Origin: Fredinandcohnia onubensis
Lineage (GTDB): Bacteria; Bacillota; Bacilli; Bacillales; Bacillaceae_L
Assembly: GCF_002734215.1 (NCBI RefSeq)
Contig: NZ_NSEB01000023.1
Span: forward strand, 124,102-188,101
Direction: 5' to 3'
Length of the DNA stretch: 64,000 nt
The position numbers were made by a program, and so were the translations under genes. Each line of letters opens with the position of its first letter. Position 1 is the first letter of the stretch. Of this stretch, positions 53,743-62,490 are shown piece after piece. Under the pieces are notes generated by a model, which had not been told where the DNA came from, searched no databases, and worked only from the letters and a program-made list of their open reading frames with translations.

Positions 53743-55380
53743 ATGAAGAAATTAGTCAGTTTTGCGATTGTGCTTTTACTCGTTTTAACGATGTTTGCAG
53801 GTGTATCTTTTGCCAATCAGCCCGACAATGCGGGAAAAGGGAACCAAGACTTTGTTGAAGGTGAACTAATCGTTTCAGTGGAGCCGAAACAAAAGGGCAA
53901 TTCGGATTCCACAATCCAGAGTGCAGATAGTCTGATAGGTCAAGATGATGCGTTAAAAGCAAAGGGATTCTCAATCATAGACACTCTCCATGTTGAAGAT
54001 ACTTCAGTCAAACCACTCCTTAATAAAAATTTTAACAAAAAAGTAGTCGAGAAAATGGGCTTAGTCTACTTAGTCAAATACTCTCCGGATCAGTTCAAAT
54101 CTAGTAATATAGCCACAAAAGAATTGCGTAAAGAGTTAATGAATCTTGGGTTTAAAGTTAGATATATTTCCGAAAATTATAAGATGATGGCCATTGAAGG
54201 AACAGCGACAATTCAAGCTGTTCATCAAAATCAAAAATGGCATTACGACATGATTAAGGCTCCACAAGCATGGACAGTTACGAATGGTTCAAGTGCTGTA
54301 AAAATTGCTGTGTTGGATACTGGAATCGACCATAACCACCCTAGTCTAGCCAATTTTGTGAACACGAGCTTGGGAAGAACCTTCGTCGGTGGAACAACGA
54401 TGGATGTTCAAGGTCATGGAACTCACGTTGCTGGAACGATTGCAAGCTATGGATCAGTTTCTGGAGTCATGCAAAATGCAACGCTTATTCCAGTGAAGGT
54501 TCTTGGTGATGATGGGTCAGGTTCCTTATACGGAATCACACAAGGAATTTTATATGCAGCCAATATTGATGCAGATGTCATCAATATGTCTCTTGGAGGC
54601 GGAGGTTATAATCAAAGCATGGATGAGGCGGTACAAACTGCCACATCGCAAGGAACGATTGTTGTAGCAGCTTCTGGTAATGACGGGGCATCGAGTATTT
54701 CGTATCCAGCGGCTTATAGTAGTGTAATCGCGGTTGGATCCGTTACATCGAACCGAACACGTTCAAGCTTTTCAAACTATGGATCTGGCTTAGAGCTTAT
54801 GGCACCAGGCTCGAATATTTACAGCACCTATCCTAATAGTCGCTATACAACCTTATCAGGTACATCAATGGCGACTCCACATGTGGCTGGCGTAGCGGGA
54901 TTAATTAGAGCGGCGAATCCGAATATTTCAGTCTCACAAGCTAGACAAATTTTACGTGATACAGCACAAGCGGCTGGTAGCTCCACGCAATACGGGTATG
55001 GAATTGTTGATGCCCATGCAGCGGTTGTAGCGGCTTCTGGGGGCGGCGGAACAACACCTCCACCACCATCATCAACTGAAACAGTTACAACTGTATCGAC
55101 AAACTACAGCTACTATTATCGTGGAGAAACCGTTTATGTCACAAGTACAGTAAAAGATTCAAATGGAGCTGCGCTTGCAAATGCATCTGTGAATTTTAAA
55201 ATCACACGACCAAATGGAACAACGGTAACATCAACTGCAACAACCAATTCGTCAGGTGTAGCAACCTGGTCGATCGGCACAAACTATTACACAGCAACTG
55301 GAACATACAAATTGGACGCAACTGCTTCGAAGAGTGGATATTCAAGTAGTACGGGTTCTACAACGTTTAGAGTTTACTAA
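53743..55380 (+). CDS. Secreted subtilisin-family (S8) serine protease with C-terminal Ig-like domain
   Basis: A 545-residue preproprotein. Signal peptide residues 1-24 (LLLVLTMFAGVSFA), inhibitor-type prodomain to about 165, then the S8 domain with catalytic Asp192 (AVLDTGIDHNHPSL), His225 (DVQGHGTHVAGTIAS), oxyanion Asn313 and Ser375 (LSGTSMATPHVAGVAG). A Pro-rich linker (TTPPPPSS) leads to a roughly 100-residue beta-sandwich domain with SVNFKITRPNGTTV. ATG follows ACGGAGG. Likely degrades extracellular protein. Confidence 0.95.
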   Translation: MKKLVSFAIVLLLVLTMFAGVSFANQPDNAGKGNQDFVEGELIVSVEPKQKGNSDSTIQSADSLIGQDDALKAKGFSIIDTLHVEDTSVKPLLNKNFNKKVVEKMGLVYLVKYSPDQFKSSNIATKELRKELMNLGFKVRYISENYKMMAIEGTATIQAVHQNQKWHYDMIKAPQAWTVTNGSSAVKIAVLDTGIDHNHPSLANFVNTSLGRTFVGGTTMDVQGHGTHVAGTIASYGSVSGVMQNATLIPVKVLGDDGSGSLYGITQGILYAANIDADVINMSLGGGGYNQSMDEAVQTATSQGTIVVAASGNDGASSISYPAAYSSVIAVGSVTSNRTRSSFSNYGSGLELMAPGSNIYSTYPNSRYTTLSGTSMATPHVAGVAGLIRAANPNISVSQARQILRDTAQAAGSSTQYGYGIVDAHAAVVAASGGGGTTPPPPSSTETVTTVSTNYSYYYRGETVYVTSTVKDSNGAALANASVNFKITRPNGTTVTSTATTNSSGVATWSIGTNYYTATGTYKLDATASKSGYSSSTGSTTFRVY

Positions 55381-55407
55381 TTATTTGCCGAAGCTAGTCT
55401 ATTTTTT

Positions 55408-55440
55408 AAGGAGTCTCATCTTTAGAGACTCCTATTTTTA
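55408..55440 (+). terminator. Intrinsic terminator of the protease gene
   Basis: AAGGAGTCTC pairs with GAGACTCCT around ATCTTTA, followed by ATTTTTA. Confidence 0.85.
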
Positions 55441-55448
55441 TATTTTAT

Positions 55449-55481
55449 ATGTTAACTTAATATAAAAACAGGTTGACAAAT
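55449..55481 (+). promoter_or_regulatory. BirA-type operator over the bioY promoter
   Basis: TATGTTAACTT and, on the other arm, AGGTTGACAAA form two half-sites of the BirA dyad. Compared as inverted copies they match at 8 of 11 positions. The right arm contains TTGACA (55473-55478), the probable -35 of bioY, so biotinyl-AMP-bound BirA would block the promoter. The -10 is less clear. Confidence 0.65.
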
Positions 55482-55534
55482 AAACCATTTTCTCATTATT
55501 TTAATTATATAGATAAAAGAAGGAGGCTAAAGAA

Positions 55535-56134
55535 TTGAAAAGGAAGTTATCAACGATTGATATTAGTTTGGTAGGAATGTTTGTAGCGTTAATGGCAATC
55601 GGAGCCAATATTACATCGATTGCGCCATTTATGGTTGTTGGCGGTGTGCCAATCACATTGCAAACCTTTTTCGCCATCTTGGCGGGTGCGATTTTAGGTA
55701 GTCGTCTTGGTGCGATTAGCATGTGTGTGTATGCATTTGTAGGCTTAGTAGGGGTTCCTGTGTTTGCTAAGTTTAGCGGAGGATTTACTCATTTATTGAG
55801 TCCGACATTTGGTTTTATTGTTTCATTTATTTTTACGGCATATATAACAGGAATCATGATCGAAAAGAAAAAGGCGCTTCATACATACATCATTGCATCA
55901 CTCATTGGGATGTCCATTAATTATCTTTTCGGAACGAACTGGATGTATTTTTCCTATCAATTATGGGCGGCGGCACCAGAAGGATTTACGTATTCGATGG
56001 CATGGTTGTGGATGATTGTCCCGTTACCAAAAGATATCGTCCTCGCGATTGGAGCAGGGATATTTGCGCATCGCTTTGAACGGACATTGGCTAGTCGGGG
56101 TTATTTTGCAAGTTTGAAAAAGTCAGTTAATTAA
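55535..56134 (+). CDS. bioY: Biotin transporter BioY
   Basis: A 199-residue S-component membrane protein with six hydrophobic segments. ISLVGMFVALMAIGANI, GGVPITLQTFFAILAGAILG and GLVGVPVFAKFSGGFTHLLSPTFGFI are BioY signatures. TTG start, AGGAGG eight bases upstream. Co-transcribed with bioB 21 bases on and controlled by a BirA-type operator, so uptake and the last synthesis step respond together to biotin. Confidence 0.95.
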   Translation: MKRKLSTIDISLVGMFVALMAIGANITSIAPFMVVGGVPITLQTFFAILAGAILGSRLGAISMCVYAFVGLVGVPVFAKFSGGFTHLLSPTFGFIVSFIFTAYITGIMIEKKKALHTYIIASLIGMSINYLFGTNWMYFSYQLWAAAPEGFTYSMAWLWMIVPLPKDIVLAIGAGIFAHRFERTLASRGYFASLKKSVN

Positions 56135-56155
56135 AAAAGGTGGAGGAGAAAATAG

Positions 56156-57157
56156 ATGAGTAAATGGAAGCAATTAGCGTTAAAGGTGATCGATGGCTAT
56201 GAATTAAGAAATGATGAGGCGTTAGATATCTTAAACTCTCCAGATGAAGAAATATTAGAGTTGCTTCATGGTGCTTACGTGATTCGTCATCATTACTATG
56301 GTAATAAGGTGAAGTTAAATATGATTATTAATACAAAATCTGGGCTATGTCCGGAAAATTGCGGGTACTGCTCACAATCAAGTATTTCAACTGCACCGAT
56401 TGAAAAATATCGAATGATGGATAAGGAAGAAATTTTGAAAGGGGCTGAAAAAGCTCATCAAATGCAAGTTGGCACCTATTGTATCGTAGCAAGTGGACGC
56501 GGACCAAGTAACAAGGAAGTGGATCACGTTGTATCTGCCATAAATGAAATCAAAGAAAAATATAATTTGAAAATTTGTGCTTGTCTAGGAATCTTAAAAT
56601 CGGAACAAGCAAAAAAACTAAAAGACGCGGGTGTTGATCGGTATAATCACAACATTAATACATCTGAAAATCACCATGAAAGTATTACAACCTCACATAC
56701 CTATCAAGATCGGGTTAATACCGTGGAAACCATTAAAGAGCAGGGTATCTCACCTTGTTCAGGAGTAATTGTGGGAATGAGAGAATCAAAGCAAGATGTT
56801 GTCGATATGGCAAAAAGCTTACGCGTCTTAGATGCTGATTCCATTCCAGTCAATTTCTTGCATGCGATTGATGGAACACCTTTAGAGGGGACAAACGAAC
56901 TGAATCCACGATATTGCCTGAAGGTACTGTGCCTCATGCGCTTTATCAATCCAACAAAGGAAATACGCATCTCAGGAGGAAGAGAAGTAAATCTTCGAAG
57001 CATTCAACCACTTGGCCTCTATGCAGCAAACTCAATCTTTGTAGGAGATTATCTCACAACTGTTGGCCAAGAAGGCTCGGTTGACCATAGAATGTTAAAA
57101 GACCTAGGATTTGAAATTGATGTAACAGGGAACATAAGTGCACTGTCTTATAATTAG
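56156..57157 (+). CDS. bioB: Biotin synthase
   Basis: A 333-residue radical-SAM BioB. GLCPENCGYCSQSSIS provides the CxxxCxxC cluster, then YRMMDKEEIL, GVDRYNHNINTSENHH and ISGGREVNLR (Arg/Asn region of the second cluster) follow the family. It inserts sulfur into dethiobiotin. GGTGGAGGAG upstream of ATG. No other biotin pathway gene is in this window. Confidence 0.96.
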   Translation: MSKWKQLALKVIDGYELRNDEALDILNSPDEEILELLHGAYVIRHHYYGNKVKLNMIINTKSGLCPENCGYCSQSSISTAPIEKYRMMDKEEILKGAEKAHQMQVGTYCIVASGRGPSNKEVDHVVSAINEIKEKYNLKICACLGILKSEQAKKLKDAGVDRYNHNINTSENHHESITTSHTYQDRVNTVETIKEQGISPCSGVIVGMRESKQDVVDMAKSLRVLDADSIPVNFLHAIDGTPLEGTNELNPRYCLKVLCLMRFINPTKEIRISGGREVNLRSIQPLGLYAANSIFVGDYLTTVGQEGSVDHRMLKDLGFEIDVTGNISALSYN

Positions 57158-57177
57158 GGCTGAAAGTATATTGACTA

Positions 57178-57216
57178 AATTGGGTACTTCTTGTTCGGGA
57201 AGTACCTAATTTTTGG
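57178..57216 (+). terminator. Terminator of bioY-bioB
   Basis: AATTGGGTACTTC pairs with GAAGTACCTAATT (mismatch at one pair), followed by TTTT. Confidence 0.75.
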
Positions 57217-57267
57217 CTGGTAATAATCGATTATAAAGACCTGTAAAAAAACATTTCATAATAACAT

Positions 57268-57412
57268 TTGCTATTTTCTTTTATATCTGTTATTCTAAGG
57301 AAGAATTATTTTTGTTCATATTCAGATTAAAGATTCATTTTGTTTTTCGTCTAAGGTATTCGAACAAGGATAGTAACAAAATGTGTGGCAATCACACTAG
57401 GAGGCAATTTAC
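57268..57412 (+). promoter_or_regulatory. Cold shock gene promoter and long leader
   Basis: TTGCTA (57268-57273), 17-bp spacer, TATTCT (57291-57296) gives a start near 57303 and a roughly 110-base leader. A GTGTGGCAATCACAC hairpin ends 5-6 bases before the AGGAGG site. Long structured leaders of this type control csp translation by temperature. Confidence 0.7.
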
Positions 57413-57613
57413 ATGGAACAAGGTAAAGTTAAATGGTTTAATTCAGAAAAAGGTTTTGGATTCATCGAGCGTGAAGGCGGAGAAGACGTATTCGTACATT
57501 TCTCAGCAATCCAAGGCGAAGGTTTCAAATCTTTAGACGAAGGTCAAAGTGTAACATTTGATGTTGAACAAGGACAACGTGGTCCACAAGCATCTAACGT
57601 TCGTAAAGCTTAA
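57413..57613 (+). CDS. Cold shock protein, CspA/CspB family
   Basis: A 66-residue OB-fold RNA chaperone. [15 protein letters not shown] (RNP1) and DVFVHFSAI (RNP2) are intact, followed by [25 protein letters not shown]. Length and motifs match CspB/C/D of Bacillus. ATG with AGGAGG upstream. Own promoter, leader and terminator. Confidence 0.96.
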   Translation: MEQGKVKWFNSEKGFGFIEREGGEDVFVHFSAIQGEGFKSLDEGQSVTFDVEQGQRGPQASNVRKA

Positions 57614-57632
57614 TACTTGCGTTTAAAAAGAT

Positions 57633-57667
57633 AAGGGATATACCGATTTCGGTATATCCCTTTTTTA
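57633..57667 (+). terminator. Intrinsic terminator of the cold shock gene
   Basis: AAGGGATATACCG (57633-57645) pairs perfectly with CGGTATATCCCTT (57650-57662) around ATTT, followed by TTTTT. Confidence 0.93.
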
Positions 57668-57676
57668 TGTTCCAGA

Positions 57677-57727
57677 GAACCACGGGGACGGTTCTTTTGG
57701 TCCCTTTTAAGAACCGTCCCCGCGGTC
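57677..57727. repeat. Dispersed hairpin repeat with GGGACGGTTC core (copy 2)
   Basis: GAACCACGGGGACGGTTCTT (57677-57696) pairs with AAGAACCGTCCCCGCGGTC (57709-57727) with two mismatches. Core and flanks (GAACCAC-GGGGACGGTTC) match the repeat at 3531-3599, but the loop differs. The copy sits between two genes. Confidence 0.8.
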
Positions 57728-57744
57728 CGCTTACAACTCTTTGC

Positions 57745-58029
57745 TTAATCAATTTTCCTTAAAACCACAGTTTGCGCAGTCGCAGCTATACTTCCGGCGA
57801 GAACAGTAAGTTCATATTTTACCCCATCAATGAGTAACTCCGAGACTTTATTACTCGTTATGTTTTTTATGATCGAAAGCGTCTCAACTTTTTTTCCTTC
57901 CTGTGTGAGGTATTCAACAACTGCTTCGTGAAACTTCTCGGGTTCTTTGTACCATTTGTACCAATCATCTAACTCAAATCGAATCACATTGCCTTTTTCA
58001 ATAAATGATTTTACAAACTTTTTAAACAT
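57745..58029 (-). CDS. Small protein of unknown function
   Basis: About 94 residues from ATG 58029, with AGGAG nine bases upstream; the reading from 58158 adds an unlikely hydrophobic stretch without a ribosome site. It has a basic start (MFKKFVKSFIEKGNVIRFEL), a central DDWYKWYKEPEKFHEAVV helix and a C-terminal small beta region (KYELTVLAGSIAATAQTVVL). I do not recognise the family. It overlaps no other gene and is divergent from the deacetylase. Confidence 0.65.
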   Translation of the reverse strand: MFKKFVKSFIEKGNVIRFELDDWYKWYKEPEKFHEAVVEYLTQEGKKVETLSIIKNITSNKVSELLIDGVKYELTVLAGSIAATAQTVVLRKID

Positions 58030-58117
58030 AGAAGATCTCCTATTCCAAATTATGGTTTCTATTATCCTGTTAATTTTACTATAATAGAAGTTCAATAAAA
58101 TGAAAAGGAAGTTAACG

Positions 58118-58816
58118 ATGAAAAGAAAACTAGCAATTAGTGGATTCGTTATTATCATTATTTTTCTTGCTTTATTCGGCAGCTACAAGTTAATGAACTC
58201 AAGGTCATTCCAATTATTTGGCGGGCTTACGCAGCATGTTGAGACTGATCAAAAGGTAGTTGCATTGACATTTGACGATGGACCGACTGAAAATGTGAAC
58301 GAAATCCTACCGCTTTTGGATAAATATGATGTGGAGGCAACATTCTTTTTAATTGGGCAAGATATCGAGAAATATCAAGAGGAAGCGAAGAAAATTGCTG
58401 AAGCTGGGCATCAGCTTGGGAATCATACGTATTCCCATAACCGCATGATTTTCAAATCTCCATCCTTTATCAAAGAGGAAATTGAAAAAACAGATGAACT
58501 GATCCGTACAGCAGGGTATGAAGGAGAAATTGACTTCCGCCCACCAAACAGTAAAAAGCTCGTTGGATTACCTTACTATCTCTACAAGCAAAAGAAAGAC
58601 ACAATCACCATGAATATTGAACCGGATACCTTTTACACCGATACAGATGATCGAATACAGTATGTCAAAGAACAAATAATCCCGGGTTCTATCATCTTGA
58701 TGCACCCTATGTATGAAGATAGCGATAAAGTTTTAGCCGAAATTGAGGGAATCATCCAATCACTTAAGGATGAGGGGTACAGGTTTGTGACTGTGAATGA
58801 GTTGCAGGGGATGTAA
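58118..58816 (+). CDS. Polysaccharide deacetylase, NodB domain, membrane anchored
   Basis: About 232 residues. One N-terminal hydrophobic helix (residues 7-24) and a NodB domain: VALTFDDGPTENVNEILPLL (catalytic Asp-Asp), GNHTYSHNRM (metal His-x3-His) and FRPPNSKKL. The usual last His motif is less evident, with SIILMHPMY near the end. It acts outside the membrane on chitin-like or peptidoglycan glycans. ATG 58118, AAAAGGAAG six bases upstream. Confidence 0.9.
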   Translation: MKRKLAISGFVIIIIFLALFGSYKLMNSRSFQLFGGLTQHVETDQKVVALTFDDGPTENVNEILPLLDKYDVEATFFLIGQDIEKYQEEAKKIAEAGHQLGNHTYSHNRMIFKSPSFIKEEIEKTDELIRTAGYEGEIDFRPPNSKKLVGLPYYLYKQKKDTITMNIEPDTFYTDTDDRIQYVKEQIIPGSIILMHPMYEDSDKVLAEIEGIIQSLKDEGYRFVTVNELQGM

Positions 58817-58845
58817 ATTGTCTTAATATAATACAAATTCCTAAG

Positions 58846-58877
58846 AAGAACCATTATTTATATCCGATGGTTCTTTT
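58846..58877 (+). terminator. Intrinsic terminator of the deacetylase gene
   Basis: AAGAACCAT (58846-58854) pairs perfectly with ATGGTTCTT (58867-58875), followed by TTTTT. Confidence 0.85.
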
Positions 58878-58942
58878 TGCAATAAAAGGAAAACGACAAA
58901 GTTTGTAGAATTATATATTATAATAGATATGAAAAAATATGA

Positions 58943-58954
58943 GGAAACGTTTCC
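58943..58954 (+). promoter_or_regulatory. LacI-type operator upstream of the lacI-family gene
   Basis: GGAAACGTTTCC is a perfect palindrome lying between a TATAAT box (58919-58924) and the start codon at 58971. It shares its core with palindromes at 60105-60140 and 60336-60355. The LacI protein encoded next is the natural binder, so autorepression is likely. Confidence 0.8.
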
Positions 58955-58970
58955 ACGAGGATGTGTTGTG

Positions 58971-59984
58971 ATGGTAACAATAAAGGATGTTGCTAAAGAA
59001 GCTAGAGTATCAATTTCTACTGTATCGAGAGTACTTAATAAGAGTGGGTATACAAGTGAAAAAACGAGAGAAAAGGTTCTTAATGCAGTTAAGAAACTTA
59101 ATTATCAAGGGAGTTTGGTAGCTGCTGCAATGATTAAGAAACAAACATTAACTCTTGGTTTAATCATACCTGACATAAAAAATATTTTTTATTCAGATTT
59201 GACTAGAGCTGTAGAAGATTGTGCAAATAGTCATGGCTTTAACATTTTTTTATGTAATACTGATAACAATTTACAAAAAGAAGCAGAGTATATACACCTA
59301 TTGATTGCTAAGGGAGTCGATGGGATTATTTTTTCATCTCCAGAAGTAGATAATGAAAATATTAAAGAATTGAAGCAAAGGTATCCTGAACTTCCTATTG
59401 CTATATTAGGAGGCAAATTTCCGAACTTAATTCTTAATGAAATAGTAGTTGATAATGTTGATGGGGCACTTAAAGCGATGAGACATCTTCTAGAATTAGG
59501 GCATAAGGATATTGCATTTATTGGTGGGGACTTTGAATCTTACGCGTCAATTGAAAGGCACCAAGGGTACAAATTAGCATTGAATGAAAGTGGAGTTCCT
59601 ATAAATGACGAATTTGTTATTTTTGACAAGTTCTATATTGAAAGCGGGTACAAAAATGCATTGAAATTATTACAAAAAAATAATAGACCTACAGCAATCT
59701 TTGCGGGAAGCGACAGCATTGCTGTAGGGATCTTTAAAGCTGCTAGGAAACTTAATATTAATATTCCCGAACAATTATCTGTTGTTGGTTTTGATGATTC
59801 CCAATATGCAGAAATTTTGTCTCCTATGCTTACAACCATTCGTACACCTATTAAAGAAATGGGTCAAAGGGCAATAGAAATCATTGTTAAAACAATCAAG
59901 GAAAAGCAAATAAATAAAGAAACGGTTCTATTTTATCCAACTCTTATTGTAAGGGAATCAACTATGGAAGTAGAGGTAAAGTGA
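58971..59984 (+). CDS. LacI/GalR-family regulator
   Basis: About 337 residues from ATG 58971; an in-frame ATG at 58929 adds residues encoded over the operator and has no ribosome site. The HTH and hinge read VTIKDVAKEARVSISTVSRVLN, then LNAVKKLNY; the effector domain has GLIIPDIKNIFYSDL and the C-terminal VVGFDDSQYAEILSPMLTTI. It is close to the CcpA/RbsR-like length. It probably controls the MBL-SDR-BtpA genes through the CG-centred palindromes. Confidence 0.92.
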   Translation: MVTIKDVAKEARVSISTVSRVLNKSGYTSEKTREKVLNAVKKLNYQGSLVAAAMIKKQTLTLGLIIPDIKNIFYSDLTRAVEDCANSHGFNIFLCNTDNNLQKEAEYIHLLIAKGVDGIIFSSPEVDNENIKELKQRYPELPIAILGGKFPNLILNEIVVDNVDGALKAMRHLLELGHKDIAFIGGDFESYASIERHQGYKLALNESGVPINDEFVIFDKFYIESGYKNALKLLQKNNRPTAIFAGSDSIAVGIFKAARKLNINIPEQLSVVGFDDSQYAEILSPMLTTIRTPIKEMGQRAIEIIVKTIKEKQINKETVLFYPTLIVRESTMEVEVK

Positions 59985-60072
59985 GTGATCGAGTGAAAAA
60001 ATTCGGAATAATATTGATAGAATCGAAGTTAATTTTTATATTAATATAATTTTATAAATTTTCAAAAAAGTC

Positions 60073-60140
60073 TTGAAAGTGGTCTATTAAGTATGTATAA
60101 TTTGATTTAAATAAGTGGAAACGTTTCCACTTATTTAAAT
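60073..60140 (+). promoter_or_regulatory. Promoter with 36-bp perfect palindrome over the start point
   Basis: TTGAAA (60073-60078), 17-bp spacer, TATAAT (60096-60101) is a near-consensus sigma-A promoter. From 60105 to 60140 a perfect 36-bp palindrome with GTGGAAACGTTTCCAC core covers the transcription start. The palindrome is followed by CATTTTTTT, so the same hairpin could also act as a terminator. It is the main LacI operator for the downstream cluster. Confidence 0.85.
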
Positions 60141-60335
60141 CATTTTTTTGTTAGCGAGATAAAATTTTTAATATTTACCCAAATAAACAATCAATGCATA
60201 TGTGCAATTAAACAACTGCAGAAGAAACCTCACATGTATAGACACCTTCATGAATCTATAACAAACAGTTTTTCATTTTTCCTCAATTATGCAAATCATA
60301 AGTTTCAATAATGAATTGGTTGGAGGTGGGTTTTT

Positions 60336-60374
60336 TTCTGGAAACGTTTCCAGAAATAGTCCTAAAGGACTATT
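60336..60374 (+). promoter_or_regulatory. Second CG-centred palindrome and hairpin in the leader
   Basis: TTCTGGAAACGTTTCCAGAA (60336-60355) is a perfect 20-bp palindrome, followed by AATAGTCC/GGACTATT (60355-60374). They lie 200 bases downstream of the promoter in a gene-free leader (about 60110-60529), where a bound repressor would block elongation or join a loop with the upstream site. Confidence 0.75.
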
Positions 60375-60529
60375 TACTTATTCATTTACTGACATAGTTC
60401 AATCCTGAAATTTTAGTATTAATCTTCATTAAAAGATAACATTTACTTTTTAAAAAACATTTCTTAATTCAATCTCTTGCTAGTTTTTCAAGGTGTATAA
60501 CTTTATTACTAAGGAGAAAGGGGATAGTA

Positions 60530-61300
60530 ATGTTCGACTATAACATATTTATTCAAGGATTTCCCGGAAAGTCCTCAACCCATGGGGGGCTTGGATGGAG
60601 TACAGTTACCTTGTTGTCCCACAATGATCAAAATATTATTATTGATGTCGGCAGTTTCGGAGTCAGGCCACTAATATTAGATAAGTTACGAGACAAAGGT
60701 TTGTCTCCAAGTGATATTTCTATGGTTTTATTGACCCATACGCATTGGGATCATTGTGTGAATTGGACATTATTTCCTAACGCAACCATTGTAGTGGGGC
60801 GAGTGGATATGAATTGGGCATTAAATGAACCACCTGGAGGGTGGCATGTACCTGAATTGTATGTTAAGGAATTGAATTCTTCCACACAAATAAGGTTAGT
60901 CGACCATCTTGAAGAAATTGTTCCTGGAATTGTTGCGCATCAAACTAAAGGACATTCACCAGGTCATTTGGCATACAGCGTAAACAATGGTGATTATGAT
61001 TTGATATTTAGTGGGGATGCCGCTAAAAATAGGGCTGAGCTTTTATCAAGGAATGTAGATATGACGCTAAATCTCTCAGATAGCCAAAATTCAATTGATT
61101 ATTTATGGAGTATGTGGAAAGAAAAGAAGAACAGTATTTTAATACCTGGACACGATATACCTATGAAACTTGTTAATGGGGAACCTATTTATCTCAATAA
61201 AAGGGAAGTAGATTTACAATACTGGGTTTCCGATACATTAGAGGATTATACAACTATAGAATTGGCTGAGGAAACAATGTTAGCTAAACATACAAAATAA
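60530..61300 (+). CDS. MBL-fold metallo-hydrolase
   Basis: A 256-residue beta-lactamase-fold enzyme. The zinc motif LLTHTHWDHCVNW (HxHxDH), KGHSPGHLAYS, IFSGDAAKNR and the final His in IPGHDIPM are present. AHL lactonases and related lactone/glyoxalase enzymes share this pattern, so a lactone or ester substrate is possible; not decisive. GGAGAAAGGGG precedes the ATG. First gene of the LacI-controlled cluster. Confidence 0.9.
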   Translation: MFDYNIFIQGFPGKSSTHGGLGWSTVTLLSHNDQNIIIDVGSFGVRPLILDKLRDKGLSPSDISMVLLTHTHWDHCVNWTLFPNATIVVGRVDMNWALNEPPGGWHVPELYVKELNSSTQIRLVDHLEEIVPGIVAHQTKGHSPGHLAYSVNNGDYDLIFSGDAAKNRAELLSRNVDMTLNLSDSQNSIDYLWSMWKEKKNSILIPGHDIPMKLVNGEPIYLNKREVDLQYWVSDTLEDYTTIELAEETMLAKHTK

Positions 61301-61506
61301 GATTACCAAACTTCTTTAAATTTAAGGGGGTGGTTAAGTAAATATAATGAAAGGGTTTACATATTGGTGTCTTGTAAATTTGCAGTTTTAGCGTTTTATT
61401 TAAATTCAGTAGAAATAGAGATGATTGAGTATCAAGTAAGTCGTTTGTCGGCAGAATTTTACCCTAACGGAATAAAAAACTGAAATTAGATGGGGTGTGA
61501 AAACAA
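61301..61506 (+). other. Gap with a possible gene remnant
   Basis: Between the MBL and SDR genes a stop-free frame of about 55 codons ends at 61483; its last part reads EMIEYQVSRLSAEFYPNGIKN. It follows AAGGGGGTGG but has no start codon in the right place. It may be the decayed remainder of a lost gene or non-coding leader; evidence is thin. Confidence 0.3.
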
Positions 61507-62346
61507 TTGAGTGATAAGAAAAAACAACGTGTTATAGTGACCGGTGGCTCAAAGGGACTCGGCCGAGGAATCGCCCTAGCTTTCGCTGAAATAGGTGCAT
61601 CGGTAGTCATTGCTGATATTGACGCTGACGCGGGTGAGCGTTGTGTGCAGGAAATCATCGAATCTGGTGGCCAAGGTCTATTCGTATATACGGATGTAGC
61701 TTCAAGTGACGATGTAAAAAGGCTTTTTGAGGAGGCTCACCATTTCCAAGGCGGTATAGATGTGCTCGTTAATAATGCAGGCATTGGTCACGGTCCACTC
61801 TCAGAAAGACACTTTTTAAAAACTGACTACGCTATGTGGGAAAACCTAATGAATATACACGTTAATGGTCTTTACCACTGTAGCCAAATGGCAGCAAAAG
61901 CAATGGTTCACCAAGGTGAGGGCGGGGTCATTATTAATATGAGTTCAGGTGGAGCTACACGCGCACATCGAAATCGTGTCGCTTACGACGCTACGAAAGG
62001 TGCAATAGAGGCGGCTACACGAGCAATGGCACTTGATCTAGCTCCATGGAAAATCCGTGTGAATGCCGTGATGCCAGGTGCTATCTGGGTTGAAAATCGA
62101 ACAGCAGTTGGAGAAGAGTCCTCGCCAGACAATCTCATTCCGCTTGGTAGACTCGGAATGCCTAAAGACGTTGGTCAAGGTGTTCGCTTCTTAGCATCAC
62201 CGGAAGCTTCTTACATCACAGGCCATGTCTTAGCTATTGATGGTGGACTCACTTCTCAGCTTCGGGCACCGAGTATGGATGCTGATGTTGCACTCTCTAT
62301 CGATGAAATCGAATTAGATATGGTACCTACCGGGAGCAAAGAATAA
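61507..62346 (+). CDS. SDR-family oxidoreductase
   Basis: A 279-residue classical SDR. TGGSKGLGRGIAL is the cofactor loop, NNAGIGHG the NAG motif, MSSGG the catalytic Ser and YDATK the catalytic Tyr-Lys; PGAIW and GHVLAIDGG follow. A C-terminal tail of about 30 acidic residues is extra. It probably reduces or oxidises a sugar-like alcohol for the cluster. TTG start with GGGGTGTG upstream. Confidence 0.9.
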   Translation: MSDKKKQRVIVTGGSKGLGRGIALAFAEIGASVVIADIDADAGERCVQEIIESGGQGLFVYTDVASSDDVKRLFEEAHHFQGGIDVLVNNAGIGHGPLSERHFLKTDYAMWENLMNIHVNGLYHCSQMAAKAMVHQGEGGVIINMSSGGATRAHRNRVAYDATKGAIEAATRAMALDLAPWKIRVNAVMPGAIWVENRTAVGEESSPDNLIPLGRLGMPKDVGQGVRFLASPEASYITGHVLAIDGGLTSQLRAPSMDADVALSIDEIELDMVPTGSKE

Positions 62347-62490
62347 ATGCGTACCCGTATGAGATACAGCATTAACTTCTAGAAGATTCATAGAAATGAG
62401 CAAATGATTGGGACTTCACTCAGTATACCAGCAGTCAACCATGTTAAATACATGAAAATAATAGATATGAAAAATGAGGAGGAAAATGTT

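Noticed and set aside
57312-57536. Longer frame across the cold shock gene start.
   Set aside because: It is out of frame with the cold shock protein, covers the leader, and has no ribosome site; the 66-residue Csp gene explains the region.
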